64,000 nucleotides of DNA, from contig NZ_FQWE01000003.1 in the NCBI RefSeq assembly GCF_900129575.1, positions 62,001 through 126,000 of the forward strand, given 5' to 3'. The DNA is from Flavobacterium segetis (GTDB lineage: Bacteria; Bacteroidota; Bacteroidia; Flavobacteriales; Flavobacteriaceae). The notes beneath the pieces were generated by a model, which did no database searches, was not told the DNA's origin, and saw nothing but the letters and a program-made list of their open reading frames with translations. Shown here piece after piece: positions 1-8,725 of this stretch; position 1 is the first letter of the stretch; each line of letters begins with the position of its first letter. The position numbers were made by a program, and so were the translations under genes.

Positions 1-863
1 CGACTGACGGTACAACTTTGTTAGGAGCTGATGATAAGGCGGGTATTACAGAAATTGTCACAGCAATGGAATACCTCGTCAAAAATCCAGAAATCAAACA
101 TGGAAAAATCAGAGTTGGATTTACACCAGATGAAGAAATTGGTCGTGGTGCACACCACTTTGATGTGGAAAAATTTGGAGCTAAGTGGGCATACACTATG
201 GATGGAAGCCAAATAGGGGAATTAGAATACGAAAATTTTAACGCAGCTGCCGCCAAAATAACATTTAAAGGCAAAAGCGTTCATCCCGGATATGCTAAAG
301 GTAAAATGATTAATTCTATGTTAATCGCTAATGATTTTATCAATAAGTTACCTGTCGACGAAACTCCTGAAACCACGAAAGGATATGAAGGATTTTTTCA
401 TGTGCACCATTTAAAAGGATCAATTGAGGAGACTGTTCTCGAACTTATTATTAGAGATCACAGCAAGAAAAAATTTGAAAAGCGTAAAGAATTAATTGAA
501 AAAATTACGAGAAAAATCAATAAGAAATTTGCTAAACAGTTTGGTGAAGATATTGTAATAACTGAAATAAAAGATCAGTATTACAACATGAAAGAAAAAG
601 TTTTACCAGTTAAACATATTGTAGACATTGCAGAAAAAGCAATGAAAGAAATTGGAATAAAACCAATTATAAAACCTATTCGCGGTGGGACTGACGGATC
701 ACAATTATCATACAAAGGGTTGCCTTGTCCAAATATTTTTGCAGGTGGTCATAATTTTCATGGCAAATATGAATATGTCCCGGTAGAAAGTATGCAAAAA
801 GCAGTCGAGGTTATTGTAAAAATTGCAGAACTAACAGCTGCCGAAAACCAAATAAAAAATTAA
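1..863 (+). CDS. pepT: peptidase T (tripeptide aminopeptidase), 3' part
   Basis: The gene enters from the left edge in frame 3, so about the first third of the roughly 410-residue family is outside the window. PepT is a cytoplasmic dizinc M20 exopeptidase that removes the N-terminal residue of tripeptides. Visible family motifs are the bridging-Asp segment [14 protein letters not shown] at the very start, DEEIGRGA with the catalytic Glu pair, the MDG segment that follows, and the C-terminal GGHNFHG with a metal-binding His. The lid or dimerisation domain lies between them. The reading frame is open to the TAA at 861-863. A hairpin terminator follows. I am confident of the family; only the missing 5' end is unknown. 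Confidence 0.95.
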   Translation, partial: TDGTTLLGADDKAGITEIVTAMEYLVKNPEIKHGKIRVGFTPDEEIGRGAHHFDVEKFGAKWAYTMDGSQIGELEYENFNAAAAKITFKGKSVHPGYAKGKMINSMLIANDFINKLPVDETPETTKGYEGFFHVHHLKGSIEETVLELIIRDHSKKKFEKRKELIEKITRKINKKFAKQFGEDIVITEIKDQYYNMKEKVLPVKHIVDIAEKAMKEIGIKPIIKPIRGGTDGSQLSYKGLPCPNIFAGGHNFHGKYEYVPVESMQKAVEVIVKIAELTAAENQIKN

Positions 864-905
864 ATTAATTAATATATATTTTTAATTTATTTTGAGAAAT
901 TTGAT

Positions 906-937
906 AAAAAGCTGATTCTAACGAATTAGCTTTTTAT
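906..937. terminator. bidirectional hairpin between pepT and the histidine kinase
   Basis: AAAAAGCT (906-913) pairs with AGCTTTTT, with ATTC/GAAT extending the stem. It is flanked by A and T runs, so it can serve both convergent genes. Confidence 0.65.
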
Positions 938-945
938 TATCTAAG

Positions 946-2007
946 TTATTTCTCATCATTTTTACTTTGATGTCTTAGTTTTTGTAAGGTAAAAGAAAAT
1001 TCAGAACCAACACCAAAAGTACTGTCGACATAAATTTTCTCGTTGTGCGCCTCGATAATGTGCTTTACTATTGACAAACCTAATCCTGAACCACCTTCTG
1101 TTCTTGCACCGCTTTTATCAACTCTATAAAATCTTTCAAAAAGTCTTGGAATATTTTTTTTAATTATCCCTTCTCCATTGTCTGTAATACGAACTATAAC
1201 TTTGTCTTGTGTTAAATCTTCAATGCTTACCTCGGTAGAACCTTTTACTTCTCCATATTTAATTGAGTTAACTATTAAATTAACAACTGCTTGTTGTATC
1301 TTTTCTTGATCGCCTATTACTATTATAGGCTTATTATACTTCATATCAAACATCAGTAAAATATCTTTTTTAGATGCTTTCATTTCGAGCAAATCAAAAA
1401 CATTTTGAATAAGTTTTACGATATCAAATTCAGTTATTTCAAGATTCAACTCGCCTATTTCTAGTTTAGAAATCATGTCTAGATCCTGAACAATATAAAT
1501 AAGACGTTCTACTCCCTTTTCGGCTCGCTCTAAATATTTTTTCCGAATTGCTTTATCATTCATAGCGCCATCAAGTAAAGTTGATAAGTAACCTTGAACC
1601 ATAAATAAAGGTGTTTTTAATTCGTGAGACACATTTCCAAGAAATTCGCGCCTGTATTCTTCACGCACTTTTAGAGTTTCAATTTCTAGCTTTTTATCTG
1701 TCGCAAATTTTTTAACTTCACGCGTAAGCGTTGCCATGTCTGTGGTAATAGGCTGACTCCTAAAAGTACTAGATTCAAGCAAAGCAACATCGTCATAGAT
1801 TTTTTTTACCTTTTTGTAAATGAAACGTTCTACACGATATTGAATTACCACAAATGAAAAAAAAGCAATTAATAAAGCAAAAATAAAACAAAATTGAAAA
1901 GAGAAATTAAAAAATAAGTAGGTCAATAAACCAACTAATCCAGTAGAGAAAAAAGTAATGTAAAGTGATGACATTACGGCAAAGCGGTATGTTTTTTTAA
2001 AATTCAC
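946..2007 (-). CDS. PhoR-like sensor histidine kinase
   Basis: The 353-residue membrane kinase has two N-terminal transmembrane helices (about residues 11-31 and 36-57) with almost no periplasmic loop. A short linker follows, then a HisKA domain with the phospho-accepting His in NVSHELKTP (H128), and an HATPase_c domain with N box VNLIVNSIKYG, G1 box DNGEGI and G2 box GGSGLGLS. It lies 6 nt downstream of the response regulator gene on the same strand, so the two form an operon. The lack of a sizeable sensory domain is typical of PhoR-type kinases that sense through a transporter partner, but no pst or phoU genes are in view. The phosphate role is inferred from family resemblance and the promoter signals next door. 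Confidence 0.9.
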   Translation of the reverse strand: MNFKKTYRFAVMSSLYITFFSTGLVGLLTYLFFNFSFQFCFIFALLIAFFSFVVIQYRVERFIYKKVKKIYDDVALLESSTFRSQPITTDMATLTREVKKFATDKKLEIETLKVREEYRREFLGNVSHELKTPLFMVQGYLSTLLDGAMNDKAIRKKYLERAEKGVERLIYIVQDLDMISKLEIGELNLEITEFDIVKLIQNVFDLLEMKASKKDILLMFDMKYNKPIIVIGDQEKIQQAVVNLIVNSIKYGEVKGSTEVSIEDLTQDKVIVRITDNGEGIIKKNIPRLFERFYRVDKSGARTEGGSGLGLSIVKHIIEAHNEKIYVDSTFGVGSEFSFTLQKLRHQSKNDEK

Positions 2008-2013
2008 AATGAT

Positions 2014-2697
2014 TTATACTTCAAACTTATATCCCACGCCTTTAATGGTTTTAAATAATTCTTCGCCTATTTTTTCACGAAGTTTCCTAATATGAACATC
2101 AATTGTTCTTCCTCCAACTACGACTTCATTTCCCCAAACTTTATCTAGTATTTCATCTCTTTTAAAAACCTTGCCCGGTTTTGAAGCTAAGAGATAAAAA
2201 AGTTCAAATTCTTTTCTTGGTAAAACAATTTCAACGTTATCCTTTACAATTTTATACTCTTCTCGATTGATTTCAATACCACCTACATTTAGTGTTTCGC
2301 TATTTTGATCTTTCTCAGTTAACCTGCGCAATAGAGCTTTTACTTTACTAACTAGCAATTTAGGCTTTATAGGTTTTGTAATGTAATCATCGGCACCAGC
2401 GTCAAATCCTGCCACTTGTGAGTAATCTTCGCTTCTAGCAGTTAAAAAAGTAATTAAAACATTACTGAGTTCAGGAATTTTACGAATATTCTCGCAGGCC
2501 TCCATTCCGTCCATCTCTGGCATCATAACATCCATGATAATGAGATCGGGAATTACTTTTTTAGCAATTTCAATTGCCTCCGTACCATTAGTTGCAGTAA
2601 AAATTTGATAATCTTCCTGAGCAAGATTATATCCAACAATTTCTAAGATATCTGGCTCATCATCCACTAATAGGATTTTAGTGTTTTTTTTCTTCAT
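2014..2697 (-). CDS. PhoB/OmpR-family response regulator
   Basis: This 227-residue DNA-binding regulator has a receiver domain (about 6-118) with the acidic pair DDE, the phospho-accepting Asp in MDVMMPEMDG (D56) and the conserved Lys in TKPIKP. A C-terminal winged helix ends in IDVHIRKLREKIG and GVGYKFEV. I chose the ATG at 2697 because the product then begins MKKKNTKILLVDDE, as in family members. An upstream in-frame ATG at 2739 would add 14 unconserved residues. The histidine kinase follows directly. The gene is divergent from a TonB receptor whose promoter carries 11-bp repeats of the sort PhoB proteins bind, which suggests the receptor as a target. Confidence 0.93.
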   Translation of the reverse strand: MKKKNTKILLVDDEPDILEIVGYNLAQEDYQIFTATNGTEAIEIAKKVIPDLIIMDVMMPEMDGMEACENIRKIPELSNVLITFLTARSEDYSQVAGFDAGADDYITKPIKPKLLVSKVKALLRRLTEKDQNSETLNVGGIEINREEYKIVKDNVEIVLPRKEFELFYLLASKPGKVFKRDEILDKVWGNEVVVGGRTIDVHIRKLREKIGEELFKTIKGVGYKFEV

Positions 2698-2803
2698 AAA
2701 AGTGTCAAAAATTGTTCTTTGAGTGGTAAATGTAATCATAAATGAGGAACTGAAAAGGAGTTAACGGTAATTTAATGTTAAGGGATTTTTGATAATACAA
2801 ACA

Positions 2804-2858
2804 AAACATAACCCTAACAAGATGGTAACTTACATTATTTATTTTGGACTTTACTTTG
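2804..2858 (+). promoter_or_regulatory. candidate Pho-box-like operator and -7 promoter element of the TonB receptor
   Basis: TAAC occurs at 2815 and 2826, and the near match AAAC at 2804, giving an exact 11-bp phase. The -7-like TTACTTTG (7 of 8 to TAnnTTTG) starts at 2851, 25 bp after the last repeat. The repeats occupy the -33 region, the layout of PhoB-activated promoters. The gene at 5924 has the same spacing. Binding by the neighbouring regulator is inferred. Confidence 0.6.
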
Positions 2859-2874
2859 CAAAAAATTAAACCAA

Positions 2875-5676
2875 ATGAAAACTAAGTTACTTTTTTTCAC
2901 CTTATTGATCACTACTCTGTCATTTTCTCAAAGCACAGGGACTATTACGGGAATACTTACGGACAAGGAGGCTGGCAACCAATCGCTACCTTTTGCTAAT
3001 GTAGTTATTAAAGGAACTAAAATAGGTACTAATACTGATATTGACGGAAAATATATACTTAATGTAGCAGCTGGGAATTACACATTACAACTTAGTTTTA
3101 TTGGTTATGAAACTACTGAAATTGCCGTAATAATAAAAGCAAATGAGACTTTAGCTGTGAACCGTTCACTTGGGTCCGGAAGTTATACTTTAAAGGATGT
3201 TGTTGTAAAGGCAACCTCTTTCAATAGAGAAAAAGAAACGGCATTGCTGTTAGAGCAAAAAAATGCTGTTTTTATTAAACAAAGTATTGGAGCTCAAGAA
3301 ATGACAAGAAAGGGAGTGAGTGACGTTGAAAAAGGATTGACTAAAATAACAGGAATAACAAAAGTAGGCTCAAGAGGTTTATTTGTGAGAGGTTTAGAAG
3401 ATCGCTATAATAATTTATTAATCAATGGCCTTGCTTCTCCAACAAATAACCCTTTTAAGAAAATCATTCCGTTAGATTTATTCCCCACAGATATTGTAGG
3501 TGCAATTGATGTTTACAAAACGTTTAATCCTGATTTATATGGAGATTTTGCTGGCGGTACTTTCAATATTGGCACAGCAAAAGTAAGTAAAAGTATTACA
3601 AAAATAAGCATTGGAACAGGCTATACAACTAATAACAACTTGCGCAAGTTCTTAATTTCTAAAGATGCAGATGGTAGTAAAGGTTTTTTTGGACTGACTG
3701 AAAAAGATCGGTCCTTACCGAGATTTCTGGGAGGAGTTCCAGCCAGTTATACTTTTACACCGCAACAGTCATTAGAATCTTTTACTAGTGGTTTTGACGT
3801 AAGTGAAATGCGAAGCCCACTGAATATGAGTATTGGAATTTTACATTCAGAGAAATTTAATTTTAAAAATGACTCAAAATTCTCCTATTTGTTTTCCATA
3901 AATAGTGATAACAGCTATACTTACAGGAATGGTGTTGAACGAAATTTTACTAATAATCCATCTGGATTTGTCTATCGAAATGATTTTATAAATACTGAAT
4001 ATCGCTACAAAACATCATTATCTACATTACTAGGTTTAAATTACACAACGGATAGATTAAATTTAACTTGGAATAATTTTTACATAAGAACTACGGAAAA
4101 TCTGATAAAAGATCAGTTTGGATTTGCTGATTTAACAACAAATAATAATAAAACATTGATTAGAACCAATCAATTAGACCAATCTGATTATTTTAACTCT
4201 CAATTATTAGGAGAGTACAATTTAACCAAAGATAAAAACCAAACTATAAAAGCTGGTGGATCATTTGCAAAAACGTCGTATCAACAGCCGGATAGAAAAT
4301 TTTTCTCAGGGACAAGAACAGGCGAAAATCTTTTGACGTCTATTGCTGGAAATAATTTCATTAAACAATACTTAGACATTAACAGCGATATTTATTTATC
4401 AGGTTTAGCAGAATACCAGTTGAAATTTGGTAAAAATGAAAAACAAAATAAATTGACTCTTGGATATAATGGTAGTGCATCGCTGATGCAATCCTCTTAC
4501 CGTTTCATAACTCCTACTAACAACTTCACACCAAATAGTTTTAGTGTTCCTGTCAACTCATTAGATACGGTTTTAAATGATTATTTAAATCAAAATGGCT
4601 TTGCATTTCGTGAAAGTTCTAATGCAACTTATAAAGCCAAGCTACAAGATTTAACAAACGCTGGATATACTAATGTACTTTTTAAAGTTTCTGATAAATG
4701 GGAACTAAATGGTGGCCTTAGAGGTGAATATACAGCCAGAGAAACTAAATACAGATTGCAAGGATCTTTTCAAGATCCCTTTCAAAGAGTCACTAAAAAT
4801 AAATTGTATTTACTTCCTTCCCTAAACTTAAAATATGCAGTCACTGAAAAAGCTAATTTACGTTTAGCAACTAGTCAATCCTACACTAGGCCAGTCATAA
4901 TGGAGGCATATCCTATTGAATACGTTAATGCTGACGGAACTTCTACGAGAGGAAATCCATTTTTAGTGAATAGCGAAAATATAAACTTTGATGCAAAATA
5001 CGAATTATTTCCTACTTCTAAGGAAATAGTATCAATTGGTATCTTTGGAAAAAACATTAAAAATCCAGTTGAAAGAACTTTCATTGCTAATGCAGCAAAC
5101 TCAACTATAACAACGTACTTGAACTCAGAAAGAGCAAATCTTTACGGTATAGAATTAGAATTTTTATTGGATGGAAAAAGGCTAAATGACGATCTAAAAG
5201 ACTTTTCATTAGGTTTTAACACCTCATTAATGGATACACAAGTTACTGTTAGTCCAGTTACAATTAATACTGATGGAAGTGTAGTGAGTTCAATTGAGAC
5301 ACATAAATCTCGTGACTTACAAGGGGCATCAAAATGGTTAATAAATTCCGATCTAAAATATCAATTTTCAGTAGACGAAAAGTGGGAAAATACATTGTCG
5401 CTAGTATATTCAGTTTTTGGAAGAAGAATTTATGCAGTAGGAACGGGAGGCTTAGACCACATTTATGAATTACCTGTTCAGCAATTAGATTTTGTTTGGG
5501 GAAGTAAATTAAATGATCACATTGATTTGAAATTTATTGCCAATAACTTATTGGACCCAAATATAAAATTTGAACAAGGAAAAGATGGAACTTCATTGAT
5601 TACCGAAAACTCAAATTTAATTTCGAATTTTAAAAAAGGAACTGGTTTTTCAATGAATTTGAGCTATACTTTTTAA
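2875..5676 (+). CDS. TonB-dependent receptor with carboxypeptidase-regulatory-like domain
   Basis: This 933-residue outer-membrane receptor has a signal peptide (about 1-18, cleavage before QSTG) and an N-terminal CarboxypepD_reg-like domain (about 21-105, containing DIDGKY and LQLSFIGYE). A plug domain follows (about 115-240, GLFVRGLEDRYNN and IPLDLFP), then a beta-barrel ending in LSYTF with the terminal aromatic residue expected for BAM-dependent insertion. No SusD partner follows. Instead a beta-helix lipoprotein gene comes next, with its own matching promoter. The ligand is unknown. Proximity to a PhoB/PhoR-like pair and the shared repeats point to a nutrient-limitation response, possibly phosphate or organic phosphate; this is inference. 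Confidence 0.93.
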   Translation: MKTKLLFFTLLITTLSFSQSTGTITGILTDKEAGNQSLPFANVVIKGTKIGTNTDIDGKYILNVAAGNYTLQLSFIGYETTEIAVIIKANETLAVNRSLGSGSYTLKDVVVKATSFNREKETALLLEQKNAVFIKQSIGAQEMTRKGVSDVEKGLTKITGITKVGSRGLFVRGLEDRYNNLLINGLASPTNNPFKKIIPLDLFPTDIVGAIDVYKTFNPDLYGDFAGGTFNIGTAKVSKSITKISIGTGYTTNNNLRKFLISKDADGSKGFFGLTEKDRSLPRFLGGVPASYTFTPQQSLESFTSGFDVSEMRSPLNMSIGILHSEKFNFKNDSKFSYLFSINSDNSYTYRNGVERNFTNNPSGFVYRNDFINTEYRYKTSLSTLLGLNYTTDRLNLTWNNFYIRTTENLIKDQFGFADLTTNNNKTLIRTNQLDQSDYFNSQLLGEYNLTKDKNQTIKAGGSFAKTSYQQPDRKFFSGTRTGENLLTSIAGNNFIKQYLDINSDIYLSGLAEYQLKFGKNEKQNKLTLGYNGSASLMQSSYRFITPTNNFTPNSFSVPVNSLDTVLNDYLNQNGFAFRESSNATYKAKLQDLTNAGYTNVLFKVSDKWELNGGLRGEYTARETKYRLQGSFQDPFQRVTKNKLYLLPSLNLKYAVTEKANLRLATSQSYTRPVIMEAYPIEYVNADGTSTRGNPFLVNSENINFDAKYELFPTSKEIVSIGIFGKNIKNPVERTFIANAANSTITTYLNSERANLYGIELEFLLDGKRLNDDLKDFSLGFNTSLMDTQVTVSPVTINTDGSVVSSIETHKSRDLQGASKWLINSDLKYQFSVDEKWENTLSLVYSVFGRRIYAVGTGGLDHIYELPVQQLDFVWGSKLNDHIDLKFIANNLLDPNIKFEQGKDGTSLITENSNLISNFKKGTGFSMNLSYTF

Positions 5677-5708
5677 TTTTAAAAATTAAGTTTAATATTG
5701 ATCAATAT

Positions 5709-5740
5709 TAACAAAACCGGTTTACGCCGGTTTTGTTATT
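5709..5740 (+). terminator. rho-independent terminator after the TonB receptor
   Basis: A perfect 12-bp stem, TAACAAAACCGG (5709-5720) with CCGGTTTTGTTA (5727-5738), closes a TTTACG loop. The T-rich right arm supplies the U tract. Confidence 0.8.
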
Positions 5741-5820
5741 TAAAAGAAATAATATAGAATTCATATTTCGAGTACTACGGTAAATAAAAAAAGCAATTAA
5801 AATAATTCTTTACAATTAAT

Positions 5821-5897
5821 TAACTTTTTAGCATACAATTAATAACTCTAGTATAACAGTAGCATAACTTCAATTTAGAAGGCTAAATATACATTTG
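5821..5897 (+). promoter_or_regulatory. candidate Pho-box-like operator and -7 promoter element of the beta-helix lipoprotein
   Basis: TAAC occurs at 5843, 5854 and 5865 (11-bp steps), with another at 5821, two steps earlier. TACATTTG, a perfect TAnnTTTG, starts at 5890, which is 25 bp after the last TAAC, as at the receptor promoter. The decamer TACAATTAAT is also repeated at 5811 and 5834. Confidence 0.65.
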
Positions 5898-5923
5898 TAA
5901 AATAATATTAAACACACAAACTA

Positions 5924-7108
5924 ATGAAAAAATTACTTTTAGGTTTAGCAATTCTAGGTTCAACTTTTACAGCATGTACTAGTAGTGACGACAACACAAC
6001 AGTAACTGCCGTTACTGGAGAAATAACAGGAACACTAACTGCAAACAAGACTTTTCCAACAGGAGCTTATACTCTTAAGGGAATTGTAAAAATAGGTAGT
6101 GGTACCATCGTTACCTTTGAGGCTGGTTCAACAATTACGGCTGATAAAACTTCAGGAGACAATGCATTAGTTGTTTTAAATGGTGGAAAGCTTATTGTAA
6201 ATGGAACAGCAAGCCAACCGGTTGTATTCACTGAAAAATCAGGGGTTCCAGGTTCGTGGGGTGGAATAATCATTTATGGTGATGCGCCAATAAAAGCTAT
6301 TGGAGGCGTTACAACATCTACTTCAGAGGATGGTAATGCTTTATCTTATGGTGGCACTAATACTGAGCACAATGGTGGCTCCTTGAAATATGTGCGAGTA
6401 GAATACGCAGGAGCAAAACTTGCGGACGGAACTAAGGAAAATAATGGTTTTACATTTTACTCCGTTGGATCAGGTACAACTTTAGATCACTTAGTATCTT
6501 ACAAGGGTGCTGATGATGGTTTTGAATTTTTTGGAGGAACTGTAAGTATGACTAATGCAATTTCGTATGGTAATTATGATGATGCTTTTGACTGGCAAGA
6601 TGGATGGCAGGGGAAAAATAATAGTAACTGGTATGCGTATCAAACTGGAAAAGGAAATTTTGGGATGGAAGTTGAATGTTCCAATAATAACAATTCCTTT
6701 TATCCAAAAATCACAAACATTACTTTAAAAAGAGAGGCTGGTTGTACCCCTGAAGTCGCTGGAGATGTTCAAGTAGATGCTTTTCAATTTAAAAGAGAAG
6801 GGAATGGCGAATTCAGCAATATTGTAATCGAAGGATATGGAGATTATACTGAAGGTGCAACTGTTTATAAAGGAGCAGCGGTAAAGATACAAGATGCAAC
6901 AACAAATACTAATCAAGTTGCGGGTGGAAAATTACTTTTAAATTTAGTAAAAATCTCCACCACTTCTCAAATTGTACCTGTAGGTGCAACAGCTGGAATA
7001 ATTGTAAATTTCCCAAATGCTAATTTTACAATAAGCACCACTGCAACTGGAGCTGCATTGACAAGCGGAGCTTGGGCAAATGTTAGCGGGGCAAATCTTA
7101 TAAAATAA
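5924..7108 (+). CDS. secreted or surface beta-helix-like lipoprotein of unknown function
   Basis: The 394-residue protein starts with a lipoprotein-type signal; the first cysteine is C18 in FTAC, followed by TSSDDN. The rest is Gly/Asn/Thr-rich, with short strand-turn units such as GSGTIVTFEAGSTITADK, LVVLNGGKLIVNG and LKYVRVEYAGA. It also has DDGFEFFGGTV and DDAFDWQDGW, consistent with a right-handed parallel beta-helix. I do not recognise an enzyme active site. It stands alone between two terminators but shares an unusual promoter layout with the upstream TonB receptor, so the two probably act together at the cell surface, for example in capture of a ligand for import. Acidic DD motifs could bind metal; that is speculation. 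Confidence 0.85.
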   Translation: MKKLLLGLAILGSTFTACTSSDDNTTVTAVTGEITGTLTANKTFPTGAYTLKGIVKIGSGTIVTFEAGSTITADKTSGDNALVVLNGGKLIVNGTASQPVVFTEKSGVPGSWGGIIIYGDAPIKAIGGVTTSTSEDGNALSYGGTNTEHNGGSLKYVRVEYAGAKLADGTKENNGFTFYSVGSGTTLDHLVSYKGADDGFEFFGGTVSMTNAISYGNYDDAFDWQDGWQGKNNSNWYAYQTGKGNFGMEVECSNNNNSFYPKITNITLKREAGCTPEVAGDVQVDAFQFKREGNGEFSNIVIEGYGDYTEGATVYKGAAVKIQDATTNTNQVAGGKLLLNLVKISTTSQIVPVGATAGIIVNFPNANFTISTTATGAALTSGAWANVSGANLIK

Positions 7109-7127
7109 TTTGTGATCATAATTTTTA

Positions 7128-7163
7128 AAAATGCCTTTCAAATTTGAAAGGCATTTTGTTTTT
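7128..7163 (+). terminator. rho-independent terminator after the beta-helix lipoprotein
   Basis: A perfect 15-bp palindromic stem (7128-7142 with 7143-7157, AAAATGCCTTTC and its complement) is followed by a T-rich stretch. Confidence 0.8.
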
Positions 7164-7207
7164 TAAATGAGATTTATTTCGTAGATTTACTTTCAAAAGA
7201 ATTTCTA

Positions 7208-7546
7208 ATGACAAAAAATTACTTTTACATTTTCACTTTATTGGTGTTTTTATTTTCTTTGAGCGCTTCTGCTCAAGATATTAAGACACACTCAAAAACA
7301 CAAGAAGCCACTGTAATTGAGGGTCTAGATATGTACCCCAATCCTGTGAGCAATGGTAAAGTCTATATTTCTACTAAAAATGATTTTGATAAAGAAATAA
7401 TAATTTTTGATGTTTTAGGTAAAAAAGTTCTTCAAACTGTTATCAATTCCCGTGAACTCAATGTTTCTGCTTTATCGTCAGGGGTTTACATTATAAAAAT
7501 CAATGAAAAAGAAGCATCTGCAACTCGGAAATTAATTATACGATAA
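7208..7546 (+). CDS. small secreted protein consisting almost only of a T9SS type A sorting domain
   Basis: The 112-residue protein has a Sec signal peptide (about 1-22, ending SASAQ) and roughly 15 residues of linker. A complete C-terminal sorting domain follows (about 38-112), with the signature MYPNPVSNGKVYI, DVLGKKV, the LSSGVYIIKI strand and the basic end RKLIIR. Such domains direct cargo through the type IX secretion system and are normally attached to large enzymes or adhesins. Here there is no room for a cargo domain. It may be a short surface-exposed protein or a remnant of a larger one. It is flanked by terminators on both sides and so is transcribed alone. Confidence 0.88.
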   Translation: MTKNYFYIFTLLVFLFSLSASAQDIKTHSKTQEATVIEGLDMYPNPVSNGKVYISTKNDFDKEIIIFDVLGKKVLQTVINSRELNVSALSSGVYIIKINEKEASATRKLIIR

Positions 7547-7565
7547 TACTCCTTAATAATAAATT

Positions 7566-7594
7566 AAAGTCTTTTTAATAAAGAGACTTTTTTT
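7566..7594 (+). terminator. terminator after the T9SS-domain protein
   Basis: AAAGTCT (7566-7572) pairs with AGACTTT (7584-7590), followed by TTTT. Confidence 0.65.
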
Positions 7595-7672
7595 ATGCCT
7601 TGTACAAAGACTTCGCTGCTTATACTTTACTTTATAAGCCGTTCTACATTAGTTAGAATTTAAAAATTTAAT

Positions 7673-7680
7673 TACTTTTG
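7673..7680 (+). promoter_or_regulatory. -7 promoter element of the LuxE-family gene
   Basis: TACTTTTG matches TAnnTTTG and lies only 13 bp before the TTG start at 7694, so the leader must be very short. No clear -33 TTG is present. Confidence 0.5.
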
Positions 7681-7693
7681 CTAAAAAGAATCC

Positions 7694-8674
7694 TTGATTA
7701 CAACCTCAGATATATTTAGCGTTTCAAGTCAAAAACAATTTGAGAAAATTGCTTTGAAAATATTTCGTTTTCAGTTTGAAAATAATCTCGTTTACCGAGA
7801 ATTTTGCGACTTCTTAAAAACCGATCCCCAAAAGGTTAAAACATTACAACAGATACCTTTTTTACCTATTCAATTTTTTAAAAGCCACGACGTAGTTTCA
7901 AATAATAACGATATTCAAGAAGTTTTTAGCAGCAGCGGTACAACTGGAATAATTACTAGCAAACATTTAGTTACTGACGTTTCGTTATATGAAGAAAGTT
8001 ACCGTCACGGTTTTTCTCAGTTTTATGGCAACATTGAAGATTATGTAGTTTTAGCATTACTCCCTTCTTATTTAGAGCGAGAAGGTTCATCTTTAATTTA
8101 CATGGTTAAAGATTTAATCTCCTTGTCAAATCATAACGATAGCGGATTTTATTTACACAATCATGATGCTCTTATCTCAAAACTTATTGAGTTAGATGAT
8201 GCGGGACAAAATGTTATCTTGATTGGCGTTACTTTTGCTTTATTAGATCTAATCGAAAAACATCAGTTTCAGTTAAAACATACTATTATCATGGAAACAG
8301 GTGGTATGAAAGGAAAACGAAAGGAAATGATTCGAGAGGAATTACATGAACAACTGTGCGAAGGTTTTGGAGTTGCAGCAATTCATTCTGAATATGGAAT
8401 GACGGAATTACTCTCACAAGCCTATTCTCTTGGCGAAGGTATCTTTGAATGTCCATCATGGATTCAAATTCTTGTTCGTGACACAGAAGACGCCTTAAGT
8501 TACATTCCTGATGGAAAAACAGGGGGAATTAATGTTATTGACTTAGCTAACATTAATTCATGTTCTTTTATTGCGACGCAAGATTTAGGCAAAAAATATC
8601 CCAACAATTCTTTCGAAGTATTGGGACGTTTTGATAATTCTGATATTCGCGGTTGTAATTTGATGGTGATGTAA
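7694..8674 (+). CDS. LuxE-family acyl-protein synthetase / adenylate-forming acyltransferase
   Basis: The 326-residue protein resembles LuxE and PaaK-like adenylate-forming enzymes. It has the nucleotide-binding motif FSSSGTTG (about residues 75-83), the segment METGGMKGKRKEM and HSEYGMTELLSQAY, matching the adenylation-core YGMTE. These enzymes activate an acyl group with ATP. The start is TTG at 7694, just after a -7 element. No luxC or luxD reductase genes are nearby, so bioluminescence is not implied; the acyl substrate is unknown. It converges with tyrS, and the 50-bp gap holds an AT-rich inverted repeat around TCGGTTAACCGA that might act as a weak bidirectional terminator. Confidence 0.85.
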   Translation: MITTSDIFSVSSQKQFEKIALKIFRFQFENNLVYREFCDFLKTDPQKVKTLQQIPFLPIQFFKSHDVVSNNNDIQEVFSSSGTTGIITSKHLVTDVSLYEESYRHGFSQFYGNIEDYVVLALLPSYLEREGSSLIYMVKDLISLSNHNDSGFYLHNHDALISKLIELDDAGQNVILIGVTFALLDLIEKHQFQLKHTIIMETGGMKGKRKEMIREELHEQLCEGFGVAAIHSEYGMTELLSQAYSLGEGIFECPSWIQILVRDTEDALSYIPDGKTGGINVIDLANINSCSFIATQDLGKKYPNNSFEVLGRFDNSDIRGCNLMVM

Positions 8675-8725
8675 AGGTTAATTATTGATTTATTTAATCG
8701 GTTAACCGATAATTTAAATAAACAG

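Noticed and set aside
7694..8674. Bioluminescence (lux) operon because of the LuxE-family gene
   Set aside because: No luxC, luxD or luciferase genes are adjacent; LuxE-like adenylate-forming proteins are widespread.
8687..8720. Inverted repeat around TCGGTTAACCGA as a firm terminator
   Set aside because: The stem is interrupted and no clean T run follows on either strand, so it is mentioned only as a weak possibility.
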